From contig NZ_VJZR01000002.1 of assembly GCF_007097365.1 (NCBI RefSeq), positions 391,464 to 455,463 of the forward strand: a stretch of 64,000 nucleotides of DNA. The letters run 5' to 3'. Shown here piece after piece: positions 8,456 through 18,016 of this stretch. A program made the translations under genes and the position numbers. A model generated the notes under the pieces. That model had not been told where the DNA came from and did no database searches. It was given only the letters and a program-made list of their open reading frames with translations. This stretch comes from Flavobacterium franklandianum (GTDB lineage Bacteria; Bacteroidota; Bacteroidia; Flavobacteriales; Flavobacteriaceae). Numbering within the stretch: position 1 is the stretch's first letter; each line of letters opens with the position of its first letter.

Positions 8456-11400
8456 TTATAAATTAATTTTAATATATCCTCCATTTTTACTAGAATCTTC
8501 GATAAACCAAGCTGGGTTTCCATCTTCATCTCGTCCCAATCTTGCGCCGGGAACTGGCGATTCATCTGCTATTATTTTTTGTTTTTTTTCTTGTTTAACA
8601 ACTCCATTTTTTTCAATTTGATTTTCATTCTTTAATTCAATTGAAACTTGAGGTTCTGTTTTTAAACCTGAAATTGAAAAAGTTTCATTTGTCGAATTGT
8701 TTTGATTGGTTTGTAATAAATCTATTTTTTGACTCAAAAGTTGAATTTGTTGAACAATTTGTTCTAATGAGATTTGATTTTGATTTGACGATAATGGAAT
8801 GTTATTTTTTAAAGAAAAAGACTCATTATTTTTGTCTAAAATCATTTCTTCCTCTTTGGTATGATTAGAGAGTCCTTCTTCAGGTGTGTTAGTGACGATA
8901 TAATCGGACAATAGCAAGGGTGAACTAAATGCTTCATTAAGCTGTCTAAATGTGATGGGTAAATCAAACTCTTTTTTAAATCTACCTGCTAATTGAGTTA
9001 GCGCTAATGAATCTAAACCTAGTTCTAGAAAAGTAGTAGAAACTGTATCAAACTCATAAATGATACCAGATACATTTTTTATGGTTTCTGAAATCTTAAG
9101 AAGTATTACATCTTTTCTCGAATCTTTTGTTTTGACACTATTGTTGTCAATACTTGCTGAGACTTCTGGTACATCAGAAACTGGTGATAGGTTTAAAACT
9201 TTAGGGTTTTTAACTACATTTATAGGATCTATCCAACAAAGTTTACGATCAAAAACATAACTTGGTAAATCGATTTTAAGCCTTTGTTGTTGATGATAAA
9301 AGGCATTCCAATCGGGGTCAATTCCTCTAAGCCACAGCTCACCTAAAGTACCGAGTAAGGAATGGTATTCGGTTTCTTGATTTTTAGGTAAGAGTAAACT
9401 TGTAAAGGCAGGAATTATTTTACCAGTTCCTTGTTGTTTTGTCAAAGTAGTTAACGTTTGTCCTGGCCCCACTTCTAAAAACATAATGTCTTCTAATTTT
9501 AATAATGTGTTCGCAGCATCAGAAAATCTTACAGTTTTGCGTAAATGGTTAGTCCAGTATTTTGGATCGATGGCTTCTTCTTCCAAGAGCCATGTCCCTG
9601 TAACAGTCGAAACTATTGGTAAAAATGGCTTGTTTAAATGTATTTTTTTTACCTCTTTTTCAAATGAATCCAAAATTGGGTCCATCATTTTTGAGTGAAA
9701 TGCATGACTTGTAAATAACAACTTGTTTGCAATCTCCATCTGTTCTAATGATTTTGCAAATTCATTAACCTTTTCATCTTCACCAGAAACAACGCATATA
9801 GCATTAGAATTTATGGCCGCTATCGACAGGGTGTCTGGAAGAATATTTTTTAATTTATCTTCAGCTAGCCTTACGGATAACATGCTTCCCCCGGGAAGCT
9901 CACTTACCAATCGACCTCTTGTGGCTATTAAATGCAATGCATCTTGTAAATTAAATATTCCAGCTAAGTGGGCTGCTACAAATTCACCAATACTGTGGCC
10001 GCAGAATGCAGTAGGCTTAATTCCCCAACTTAACCAAAGTTGCGATAAAGCATATTCAGTGACAAATAAAGCAGGCTGTGTGAAACGAGTATCTTTCAAT
10101 TTTGCCTCGGCTTCGGGTGTAACTATTTCTGGGTATAAAATTTCACGAATGTCTAATTTTAGTTCGTCCAATAAAAACTCAGCACAAATATCTACTGCTT
10201 CTTTAAATATAATTTCATTTTTGTAAAGGTTTATTCCCATTTGAGAAAATTGAGATCCTTGTCCTGGGAATAAAAATACAAGTTCGTTTGGAGCTACTTT
10301 TAATATGGAAGTTTTTATAGTATTCTTTTCATTAGAAAGCATTTCTTGGCTTGCATCAACGCAGTTGCTTGATAATAGAAAGTTTCTATGAATAAAAGTG
10401 TCACGGGTTTTATTCAGTGAATAGCCAACGTCTGCCAATAATGAATCGGGTTTTGATTGAAGAAATTTACCTAATTCAGTTGCATACCCTTTTAAGCTAT
10501 TTTCAGATTTGGCGGACCACATCAGTAATTGGAGTGGTCGACTTGAACTTGAAACTTTTTGCTCAGTAGGATATTCTTCAACAATAAGATGTACATTAGT
10601 TCCGCCAACTCCAAACGAACTTACACCGGCTCTTAGAGGTGCATCGGAATCCCAATTGCGTAATTTAGCATTTACAAAAAACGGACTGTTTTCAAAATCT
10701 ATAGCAGGATTGGGTTTTTCAAAACCTAGTGAGGCGGGTATAAGTTTGTTGTTCATGGCCAAGATTGTTTTAATCAATCCTGCTACACCAGCTGCTGCAG
10801 TAAGATGACCCATATTAGTTTTTATAGATCCTATTGCGCAATAACCATTTTTAGATTGTTTGCCATATGCTATTTTTAGACCTTCAATTTCTATAGGATC
10901 ACCAATAGGAGTTGCAGTTCCGTGTGTTTCTACATAACTTATAGAATCTGGTGTAACTTTTGCATCAAAGAGCGCCTCACTAATTGCAGCAGCTTGTCCT
11001 TCGGCACTTGGAGCGGTAAAACTTCCTTTGTTGCCTCCGTCATTCGAAATCCCTATCCCTTTGATTATCCCATATATTTTGTCACCATCATTGATAGCAC
11101 TTTCCAGACTTTTTAGGAGCACAACTCCAGCTCCGTCACTAAATACAGTTCCTTTACCTGCTGCGTCAAAAGCGCGACAATGACCATCGGCGCTTAACAT
11201 TGAACCTTCTTCATACAAATGGCCACTAAAAATTGGCGCTGTTACACTTGATGCCCCAGCTAGTGCAATGTCACACTGCCCATTTCTAATGGCTTGTACA
11301 GCTTGTGCAATAGCAAGTAGAGAAGTGGAACAAGCGGAATGAATACTAACAGCTGGACCTTTTATATTCAAGTGATAAGCAGTTCTTGTAGCAATATAAT

Positions 11401-13699
11401 CTTTGTCGTTAACAGTTTCTGCTTGGAAATACCCTATTTGATCTAAAATTTCATTGTCAGGAAGTATATTTTTCTTGTAATATGTATTCGTTCCGGTACC
11501 AGCATAGACACCTATGCGCCCATTATAATGTTTTGGTAAATATCCCTTTTGCTCAAGAGCCTCCCACGAAATTTCCAAAAATAATCGCTGTTGTGGATCC
11601 ATTACTTCGGCTAACTTGGGGTTGATTCCAAAAAAAGCAGCATCGAATGTATTTGCATTTTGTATAATTCCTCGAGCACCTACATAAAGGGGATTATTTC
11701 TTATTGATTCTGGAATACTTACATCAATTTCTTCAGATTTAAAAAAGGAAATCGTTTCTTTTCCTTCTTTTAAAATGTCCCAAAGTTCTCCAACGGATGC
11801 TGCTCCTGGGAATCTTCCAGCCATACCAATAATGGCAACATCACTTGAAGATTTTTCATCTTCCCTTTTCGAGTAATCAATTACGTTTTGCGACTTATTT
11901 TGAACGGCTAAATATTCAGATAATGTTGCAATGGTTGGGTATCGATATAAATTTGAAACGGATATATTTTCACTAAGGCATTTTCTCAGTATAGTTACTA
12001 TTCGTTGTGTTAAGATCGATGTTCCTCCCATTTCAAAAAAATTATCGTCTATACCAACAACTGGCAGCTTAAGTTCTTCAATCCAAACTTTTGCAATTTC
12101 TTTTTCAATTGCTGTTCGTGGTTTTCTTAAAAGTGGTGCTGAATCTGGTCGAACATATTCTGGAAGAGGTAAGTTTTTTTTGTCAATTTTACCATTTGGA
12201 GTTATCGGAAATTCATCTATCCAAATATATCTAGAGGGTAATAAAATTTCAGGTAAAATTTTTGAAAGTGCATTATGAATTTGCTTTTCATCCTTTGATA
12301 GTTCACTAGATTTCAAATACGCAATAATTTTAGCTTCATTTCCTAAATAATCACTCACAATTACTGCAGATTGTATTATACCATCAATACTATTAAGTGT
12401 AGCTTCTATTTCACCTAATTCTATACGATGACCTCTAATTTTTACTTGATGATCTATACGACCTAAACATTGCAATTCACCATTTGGTAATAGCTTCCCT
12501 AAGTCTCCAGTACGATACATAATAGAATTAGGCTCAGTCGAAAATTGATTTGGAATGAATTTTTCAGCGGTAAGTTCAGCGCGTTTCCAATAGCCTTGTG
12601 CGACCCCATCTCCACCAATTACTATTTCTCCAATTGATCCTGAGGCAACTGCCTGTCCTACTTCGTCTAATAAATAGATTTGAGTGTTTGCGATAGGAAA
12701 TCCAATTGTAATTAATTCATCATCTGCTTGAATTTGTTTTACAGCCGACCAAATTGTTGTTTCTGTTGGACCATACATATTCCAAAGTGAATCACATCTT
12801 GAAATTAGCTTTCGTGCAAGATTCAATGGCATCGCTTCGCCACCACAAAGAGCTTTTAACGTTAGTGGGTTTTCCCAGCCTGAATCAAGAAGTAATTGCC
12901 AGGTTGTTGGTGTGGCTTGAAGGATTGTAATTCCTTTATTTTGTATAAAATCTAATAAGAGCTGGCCATCACGCGTAGTTTCGTAATCAACAAAAACCAC
13001 TGTCGCTCCTTCTAGTAGTGGAAGAAATAATTCTAAACCCGAAATGTCAAATGAAATAGTCGTAATTGATGCTAATTTGTCATTCCTATTGATCCCAGGT
13101 TCAGCGCTCATGCTACTAAGAAAGTTAACTAAATTTTTATGAGTTACGGTAACTCCTTTGGGTTTACCCGTGGAGCCTGAAGTATAAATGATGTAAATAA
13201 CAGCTTCGTTCGAAACGGCAACAGAAATAGGTAGGGAAGAATATTGGTCTAGTTCCGATAATAGGTCCTCGATCCATATCATTTTTGAATGATTCGGTAG
13301 TGAAGTTGAAATTGATTTTGAAGTTAGCAAAAAATTAGCTTCAGAATCTTCGAGCATAAATTCTAAACGTGTTGTCGGAAATTTTGAATCTAAAGGTAAA
13401 TAGGCAGCTCCACATTTTAAAATAGCAAATAATGAAGCGGTTAATTCCGGTGTTCTATCTAAAGAAACCGCTACGATTTGGCCTGGTCGCAAACCCTGAG
13501 ACCAAAAATAATTTGCCATTTGGTTTGCTATTGTATTTAATTCGGCATAACTAACTTGCTTATCTTCAAATTCAAGTGCTATTGAATTTGGATGTATTTC
13601 TGACTGCTCTGTAAAAAGATCATGTATAGTACTATTTGGATACGCCATTTGGGGTCCTCTTATTTCATTTTCAATAGGATTGTTATCTGGGCTTTTCAT
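8456..13699 (-). CDS. Hybrid NRPS-PKS loading protein A-PCP-KS-AT-ACP
   Basis: A 1747-residue megasynthase. Adenylation domain about 20-515 (A3 TSGSTGKPKG near 173, A5 YGPTETT, A10 PNGKIDKK); carrier domain with Ser 561 in MGGTS; ketosynthase about 620-1045 with active Cys 790 in SACSTSL and the two His in HGTAT and NMGHLTAAAG; acyltransferase about 1140-1440 with Ser 1236 in GHSIGE and HAFHS at 1332-1336, the malonyl-type signature; acyl carrier with Ser 1564 in GLDSL. No KR, DH or ER is present, so a beta-keto group should be kept. The protein lacks a condensation domain and begins in the linker that normally precedes an A domain, which marks it as the chain-starting unit. The manual specificity code D-I-L-Q-L-G-M-I-W-K resembles the remembered glycine code. 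The C-terminal tail with GRDEDGNPAWFIED resembles linkers after carrier domains in other hybrid synthases. It is the first gene of the locus in transcription order. Confidence 0.96.
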   Translation of the reverse strand: MKSPDNNPIENEIRGPQMAYPNSTIHDLFTEQSEIHPNSIALEFEDKQVSYAELNTIANQMANYFWSQGLRPGQIVAVSLDRTPELTASLFAILKCGAAYLPLDSKFPTTRLEFMLEDSEANFLLTSKSISTSLPNHSKMIWIEDLLSELDQYSSLPISVAVSNEAVIYIIYTSGSTGKPKGVTVTHKNLVNFLSSMSAEPGINRNDKLASITTISFDISGLELFLPLLEGATVVFVDYETTRDGQLLLDFIQNKGITILQATPTTWQLLLDSGWENPLTLKALCGGEAMPLNLARKLISRCDSLWNMYGPTETTIWSAVKQIQADDELITIGFPIANTQIYLLDEVGQAVASGSIGEIVIGGDGVAQGYWKRAELTAEKFIPNQFSTEPNSIMYRTGDLGKLLPNGELQCLGRIDHQVKIRGHRIELGEIEATLNSIDGIIQSAVIVSDYLGNEAKIIAYLKSSELSKDEKQIHNALSKILPEILLPSRYIWIDEFPITPNGKIDKKNLPLPEYVRPDSAPLLRKPRTAIEKEIAKVWIEELKLPVVGIDDNFFEMGGTSILTQRIVTILRKCLSENISVSNLYRYPTIATLSEYLAVQNKSQNVIDYSKREDEKSSSDVAIIGMAGRFPGAASVGELWDILKEGKETISFFKSEEIDVSIPESIRNNPLYVGARGIIQNANTFDAAFFGINPKLAEVMDPQQRLFLEISWEALEQKGYLPKHYNGRIGVYAGTGTNTYYKKNILPDNEILDQIGYFQAETVNDKDYIATRTAYHLNIKGPAVSIHSACSTSLLAIAQAVQAIRNGQCDIALAGASSVTAPIFSGHLYEEGSMLSADGHCRAFDAAGKGTVFSDGAGVVLLKSLESAINDGDKIYGIIKGIGISNDGGNKGSFTAPSAEGQAAAISEALFDAKVTPDSISYVETHGTATPIGDPIEIEGLKIAYGKQSKNGYCAIGSIKTNMGHLTAAAGVAGLIKTILAMNNKLIPASLGFEKPNPAIDFENSPFFVNAKLRNWDSDAPLRAGVSSFGVGGTNVHLIVEEYPTEQKVSSSSRPLQLLMWSAKSENSLKGYATELGKFLQSKPDSLLADVGYSLNKTRDTFIHRNFLLSSNCVDASQEMLSNEKNTIKTSILKVAPNELVFLFPGQGSQFSQMGINLYKNEIIFKEAVDICAEFLLDELKLDIREILYPEIVTPEAEAKLKDTRFTQPALFVTEYALSQLWLSWGIKPTAFCGHSIGEFVAAHLAGIFNLQDALHLIATRGRLVSELPGGSMLSVRLAEDKLKNILPDTLSIAAINSNAICVVSGEDEKVNEFAKSLEQMEIANKLLFTSHAFHSKMMDPILDSFEKEVKKIHLNKPFLPIVSTVTGTWLLEEEAIDPKYWTNHLRKTVRFSDAANTLLKLEDIMFLEVGPGQTLTTLTKQQGTGKIIPAFTSLLLPKNQETEYHSLLGTLGELWLRGIDPDWNAFYHQQQRLKIDLPSYVFDRKLCWIDPINVVKNPKVLNLSPVSDVPEVSASIDNNSVKTKDSRKDVILLKISETIKNVSGIIYEFDTVSTTFLELGLDSLALTQLAGRFKKEFDLPITFRQLNEAFSSPLLLSDYIVTNTPEEGLSNHTKEEEMILDKNNESFSLKNNIPLSSNQNQISLEQIVQQIQLLSQKIDLLQTNQNNSTNETFSISGLKTEPQVSIELKNENQIEKNGVVKQEKKQKIIADESPVPGARLGRDEDGNPAWFIEDSSKNGGYIKINL

Positions 13700-14560
13700 T
13701 TTAAGTACATTAAAATTAAATTTATTTACTGTTTTTTAATAAGTTAATAATAGGCTACTTATCATGGTAAATCAACACAAAAAAAAGAAAAATATTTCAC
13801 TAATACTTGCATTTTCTATATAAAGCTATAAAAATCGTTGAATAGCATATTTTTATATTAGGTCTATTTTTTTTTATAATTGACAATAAACTTTTGAAGT
13901 TAATTATTTGGGGTAATTTTTTTAAGCAACTACTAAATTTTTTACAGATGAATATTTTGTTTGATTTATCCTTAATGGTTTATTTTTTTTCCTTCGGATC
14001 AGACCAGTTTTCTAATCCGTTTTGTGTTTTGAAAATTAAAATTCAACTTTTGTTACAATTATATCTTTCTCAAAAAAAATATGTTCAATTGTGGAAATAT
14101 TTCTAGATAAAGGTTTTTTCTTGTTTTTTGCATAAATAGTTTAAAGCCAGCATAGTACTTGTTAATTAAAATATGAAATATCTAATTAAACGCCCTAATT
14201 ATTATGGAATAAAAACAATATTCACATATATTTTAAAATTTAAATAAAAAGAGTTTGCCAGTACAATTATTTAAATAAAACAACGTTATTTTGTAAATAT
14301 TAAGTAGTTCATCGAAGATATATGATTATCATCCTGATTTTTTTTTAAAACATAAGTAATGTCTTATAATGTTTTTTTTAAAAGGAAACTATTAACATTA
14401 TCATTGTGTTTCCCGTATTGCTTAACGTAAGTAAAATATCATTAATAATACTATTTTAGTGTATTTAATCGGATATATTAGAATTTTGTCGGTTTTATTT
14501 TTTTAATTAAATAATTTTGTATTAGAAATAAATGCAAATTAATTAAAGCCCCCAAAAATC
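13700..14560. other. Divergent intergenic region, 861 bp, no gene seen
   Basis: This AT-rich stretch separates the minus-strand NRPS-PKS locus from the plus-strand secreted-protein operon and must hold the promoters of both. On the plus side a TAnnTTTG-like box lies at 14512-14519. On the minus side I find no clear flavobacterial promoter upstream of 13699. A short open frame at 13894-14106 has no credible protein features and low-complexity composition. Confidence 0.6.
14486..14519 (+). promoter_or_regulatory. Candidate flavobacterial promoter for the secreted-protein operon
   Basis: TTTG at 14485-14488 and TAATTTTG at 14512-14519 are separated by 23 bp, within the spacing described for flavobacterial TTG / TAnnTTTG promoters but at its upper end. 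The start codon at 14561 would follow a leader of about 35 nt. Confidence 0.4.
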
Positions 14561-15091
14561 GTGAAATCTTTAAATTTAAATATTACAAACCTACTTGTAA
14601 TAATGATGTTGCTTTTTTCTTTTAAAGGTATTAGTCAAACTACTCAAGCAAATGCTAATGATACTATGGAAACCTTTAATGCATCTGGTGACGATGCAAC
14701 TGGTAGTTCTGGTTCAGTTACTTATTCAATCGGGCAAGTATTCTATACTTATATTGGAGAATCTGTTTACGATGTAGCCCAAGGAATTCAACAAGAAGAA
14801 TTAAGTCAAACTTTAGATACTCCAGAAAATAGTGTTGAGCCCAAAGCAGAAATAGTCATTTTCCCAAATCCAACAACAGATTTTGTTACTGTAAATATGG
14901 AAGGAATTGAGTTTAAAAGTGGACTGCAATCATACCAACTATATGACTTACAAGGTAGGCTTTTAAAACAAAACACAATTGATCAAGCTGATACTCGGAT
15001 TGATTTAAATGATCTTAGTTCCTCTATTTATATACTCCAAGTATATGTTGATAACAAAATTTTGAAAACGTTTAAAATATTAAAAAAATAA
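14561..15091 (+). CDS. Small exported protein with T9SS type A sorting tail
   Basis: A 176-residue protein starting at GTG 14561. An N-terminal hydrophobic segment followed by FKGISQTTQ looks like a Sec signal peptide with cleavage near residue 25-28. The middle (SGSVTYSIGQVFYTY...VAQGIQQ) matches a short module common in flavobacterial surface proteins. Residues about 100-176 form the Por-secretion tail: IFPNPTTDFVTV, then YDLQGRLL, then a final hydrophobic and basic end (ILQVYVDNKILKTFKILKK). It should cross the outer membrane through the type IX system. The next gene starts 4 bp after its stop, so they are one operon. No enzymatic domain is visible, and its function is unknown. Confidence 0.85.
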   Translation: MKSLNLNITNLLVIMMLLFSFKGISQTTQANANDTMETFNASGDDATGSSGSVTYSIGQVFYTYIGESVYDVAQGIQQEELSQTLDTPENSVEPKAEIVIFPNPTTDFVTVNMEGIEFKSGLQSYQLYDLQGRLLKQNTIDQADTRIDLNDLSSSIYILQVYVDNKILKTFKILKK

Positions 15092-15095
15092 AATT

Positions 15096-15830
15096 ATGAA
15101 ACTTATACTTACCATACTATTATTTGTGACTGTTACGCTTAATGTTTTTGCACAGGCACCAGAAAAATTGAGTTATCAAGCAATTATTCGATCACAAACC
15201 AATAGCTTGGTAAAAAATTCGGATATAAGTCTGAAAGTTATTGTGCATCAAGGTGCTACAACAGGAACTAAAGTTTATGAAGAGACTCATTTAGTTAAAA
15301 CAAATAACAACGGTCTAGTTTCTCTTGAAATTGGAACAGGAAATATTGCATCAGGCACTTTTAGTGCCATAGCTTGGGAAAAAGGACCCTATTTTATAGA
15401 AACACAAGTGGATGCTACTGGTGGGACAAATTATAACATTATTGGGATTACACAACTTTTGAGTGTACCTTATGCGTTACATGCAAAAACTGCCGAAAGA
15501 TTAGTAGGTGCAACTGGAACAAATACTTCTAAAGCAGTAGTTATACCATTTACTTCCTCCAGAAGTATTGCTGCTTCTGACATAAACAATATTATTGAAT
15601 GTACAACATCATCAATATTAACATTAACTTCTGACTTTGGAAGCATGTTAGTAGGTGATACTATTAATTTAGAAGCTCATAATGGAGCTGTTTTAACAAT
15701 ACAAGCATCCTCAGGCGTAACAATTAACTATTCGAATCTTAGTGCGCTGTTTACTAGTACAACTGGGAACGTAAAATTTGGGTTGCTAAGAAAATCAGGT
15801 GTAAATGCTTATATAATATCGGGACAATGA
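15096..15830 (+). CDS. Exported protein of unknown function with fibre-like C-terminal part
   Basis: A 244-residue protein with a signal peptide (cleavage about after VFAQ, residue 20). Residues about 22-140 follow a pattern widespread in Bacteroidota exported proteins: LSYQAIIRSQ, then a beta-rich stretch, then LLSVPYALHAKTAE. The C-terminal 100 residues are rich in Thr, Ser, Ile and Asn with patterns like DTINLEAHNGAVLTIQ, recalling tail-fibre-like beta structure. It has no T9SS tail, so it may stay periplasmic or bind a partner that is secreted. The stop overlaps the start of the next gene by 4 bp (ATGA), suggesting translational coupling with the beta-helix protein. Function is not known; an adhesin or scaffold role would be inference only. 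Confidence 0.8.
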   Translation: MKLILTILLFVTVTLNVFAQAPEKLSYQAIIRSQTNSLVKNSDISLKVIVHQGATTGTKVYEETHLVKTNNNGLVSLEIGTGNIASGTFSAIAWEKGPYFIETQVDATGGTNYNIIGITQLLSVPYALHAKTAERLVGATGTNTSKAVVIPFTSSRSIAASDINNIIECTTSSILTLTSDFGSMLVGDTINLEAHNGAVLTIQASSGVTINYSNLSALFTSTTGNVKFGLLRKSGVNAYIISGQ

Positions 15831-18016
15831 AACATCTAATCTATTTTTTACTCTTTTCAAGTGTAGTTTTTTCGCAGAACTACAACTATGGTATTGATGA
15901 GCCTCAAAAACAAGTACTTCCGGTATTGCCAATAGTAAATAACCAACTAGAAGAAATTGAATATTTTAAGGCTTATTTATTACCTATAACTAAAAAAGCC
16001 ACTTTGCAAGTTGCTTTAGATACTTATGGTTCAGTACGATTAGAAAAAGGGGATTACTCAGGAGTCAATATTGTTATGCGAAGTAATCAAAGGTTGTATG
16101 GACATCCTTCCATAACAAAAGTTTCTACGATAACTGTTGCTGCAGGAAGTACCAAAGTATATTTAGAAAGTTTAACTCCTACTAATATTCTACTTCAATC
16201 TGGCAGTGTTATTTCAGGTTGCACTTTCAAATCTATTAAATACAGTAATTTGATTGGCGCAAATGTAATGTTTGAAAATAATTTGCTGATAAATTTTCTT
16301 TCTGCAATAAAAATAGATTGTAGTGGTTCAGGTTATTTTAGAAATAATAAAATAATAAGACATCAAGTTCATGGTAATTCTCCACAACTTGTTATGAAAG
16401 GAAATAGCACAACTCCTAGTTATGGAAATGTTCATTTACATACAAATTTTTTAACACCAGCTGGTGAAACGACTGATATAGATAATCTACAATCAGCAAC
16501 TTTTGTGGGTTTGGATAGTGAAGCTTGGAATCTAAATGGTTTAGGTACTAAACCAATGTTTTATGCTAAAAATATGGGCGATGTAAAAATCGCAGATTTT
16601 GGTGGTGCAAATAGTTATTCTTCTGTTCAAACACCTACATTTGATATAGATGCTAATAATTTATTATTTTTTCATAAATATATTAAAGGTGAGGGTAAAA
16701 GTGGCTCGCCAACTATTTCTTCAAAAACTAATGTCCTATACTACCAAGGAAGACATGATGATTATGTAAGAAAAGCAGGAACAATTATAGGATACGATTT
16801 TAAAGCTTATTTTATTGATGACCTTCCATATAATGGTATTGCAGATAACGATATTACTTACAATGGAATTGTTCAAAAATCAATTGTTCAAAATTCAACT
16901 CAGTTAACAAATCATATTATAGGAACGCAACATACACCTTGGGTAAGACCAACTTGGGAAACTTTACCAGACCCACTTGGTGCAAATTGGAGAACTCAAA
17001 GAGCAGGAAAACCTGATAGTAGAGCGTACATCCAAAATTTAATTGATACAAATGGTATTGCTGAGCTTCCAGAAGGCGTTTTTTATATTGGTTCTACCTT
17101 AAATCTAATAGTCGATGGATTAAAAGGAATAAAAGGTTCAGGAACAGGAAAAACAGTGATATGTGGTTTAACAGATGATTTTCCTTTAATTACACTTTTT
17201 GAATCACCGACAGGAGATAATAATTTTAAATTAGATTTTTTAACTTTGCAGGGAGGCAGTGTTGGGTTATATTCACCAGATGAGATAAGACAACTTGCTT
17301 TTTTAAATTCTAATTATGTTGTTTTTAGAAATCAAAATTATGGTATTCATTTGTATTGGAATTTTGGGCTTGACAATGTTTTTTTAAATAATATAAGTTT
17401 TGTAAATTGTAATATAGGATTTTTTCAAGAACCTAAACCTACATATGATTTTGAAAACGCAGGTTATGTAGATAAAGCTGTTTTTTATAACGGACAGTTT
17501 ATAAATTGTAATACAGCAATTTCAATGAGAGCTACTAGAGCAAATAATTTAAATGCTTGGATAAACTGTAAGTTTGACAATAATGATTTGGCATTTGATA
17601 TTTATAGTCACAATTTTTCATTTGCTGCTAATTGTGATTTTACCAATCATAAAGGTTCAAATATTATACGTGATAGCCCTTTATCATTGTATAATTGTAA
17701 TTTTTATAATAACAATACAACAGATGCTATAATCAGAAGTTGGGGAAGTTTTATTGAAGGATGTAATTTTAGTGATAATATTCCTTTATTTTCATTAACT
17801 ACTACACATTATAATAACCAGAATTATATACTTAACTCAATAATAGCAGGAAATGTTACAAGAACTTACGGAAAGACACAAGCTGTTTACGTAAATAGTA
17901 ATTTCTTATCAAATCCTACTTTGAGTAAGTTGTTAGTAAATATTAATGATAATATTCCAACCGTAATTATTAACTCTAAGCCAAATCCATACCCTCAATT
18001 CTTAGTGACGCAATAA
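15827..18016 (+). CDS. Large exported protein with two right-handed beta-helix regions
   Basis: A 729-residue protein with a signal peptide (cleavage about after VVFSQ, residue 17). Two segments start in the way of pectate-lyase-3-type beta-helices: LQVALDTYGSVRLEKGDYSG near residue 60 and IQNLIDTNGIAELPEGVFYI near 400. Each is followed by short repeated beta strands. The second ends in repeated Asn/Cys-rich coils (INCNTAIS, INCKFDNN, AANCDFTN, LYNCNFYNN, IEGCNFSDN) that stack Asn and Cys at the same turn. Such proteins usually bind or cleave polysaccharide. No lyase catalytic set could be identified by eye. It is coupled to the gene before it and next to an exopolysaccharide locus, so action on a surface glycan is a plausible inference. 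The operon ends at a strong terminator just after. Confidence 0.8.
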   Translation: MKHLIYFLLFSSVVFSQNYNYGIDEPQKQVLPVLPIVNNQLEEIEYFKAYLLPITKKATLQVALDTYGSVRLEKGDYSGVNIVMRSNQRLYGHPSITKVSTITVAAGSTKVYLESLTPTNILLQSGSVISGCTFKSIKYSNLIGANVMFENNLLINFLSAIKIDCSGSGYFRNNKIIRHQVHGNSPQLVMKGNSTTPSYGNVHLHTNFLTPAGETTDIDNLQSATFVGLDSEAWNLNGLGTKPMFYAKNMGDVKIADFGGANSYSSVQTPTFDIDANNLLFFHKYIKGEGKSGSPTISSKTNVLYYQGRHDDYVRKAGTIIGYDFKAYFIDDLPYNGIADNDITYNGIVQKSIVQNSTQLTNHIIGTQHTPWVRPTWETLPDPLGANWRTQRAGKPDSRAYIQNLIDTNGIAELPEGVFYIGSTLNLIVDGLKGIKGSGTGKTVICGLTDDFPLITLFESPTGDNNFKLDFLTLQGGSVGLYSPDEIRQLAFLNSNYVVFRNQNYGIHLYWNFGLDNVFLNNISFVNCNIGFFQEPKPTYDFENAGYVDKAVFYNGQFINCNTAISMRATRANNLNAWINCKFDNNDLAFDIYSHNFSFAANCDFTNHKGSNIIRDSPLSLYNCNFYNNNTTDAIIRSWGSFIEGCNFSDNIPLFSLTTTHYNNQNYILNSIIAGNVTRTYGKTQAVYVNSNFLSNPTLSKLLVNINDNIPTVIINSKPNPYPQFLVTQ

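Noticed and set aside
8456-8500. Truncation of the NRPS-PKS protein by the IS5 element
   Set aside because: The stop codon is 12 bp before the IS end and the C-terminal tail looks complete, so the coding region appears intact, although I cannot exclude loss of further downstream residues.
13894-14106. 70-codon open frame in the intergenic region before the secreted operon
   Set aside because: Low-complexity sequence, no domain, no start context; it lies in AT-rich intergenic DNA where such frames arise by chance.
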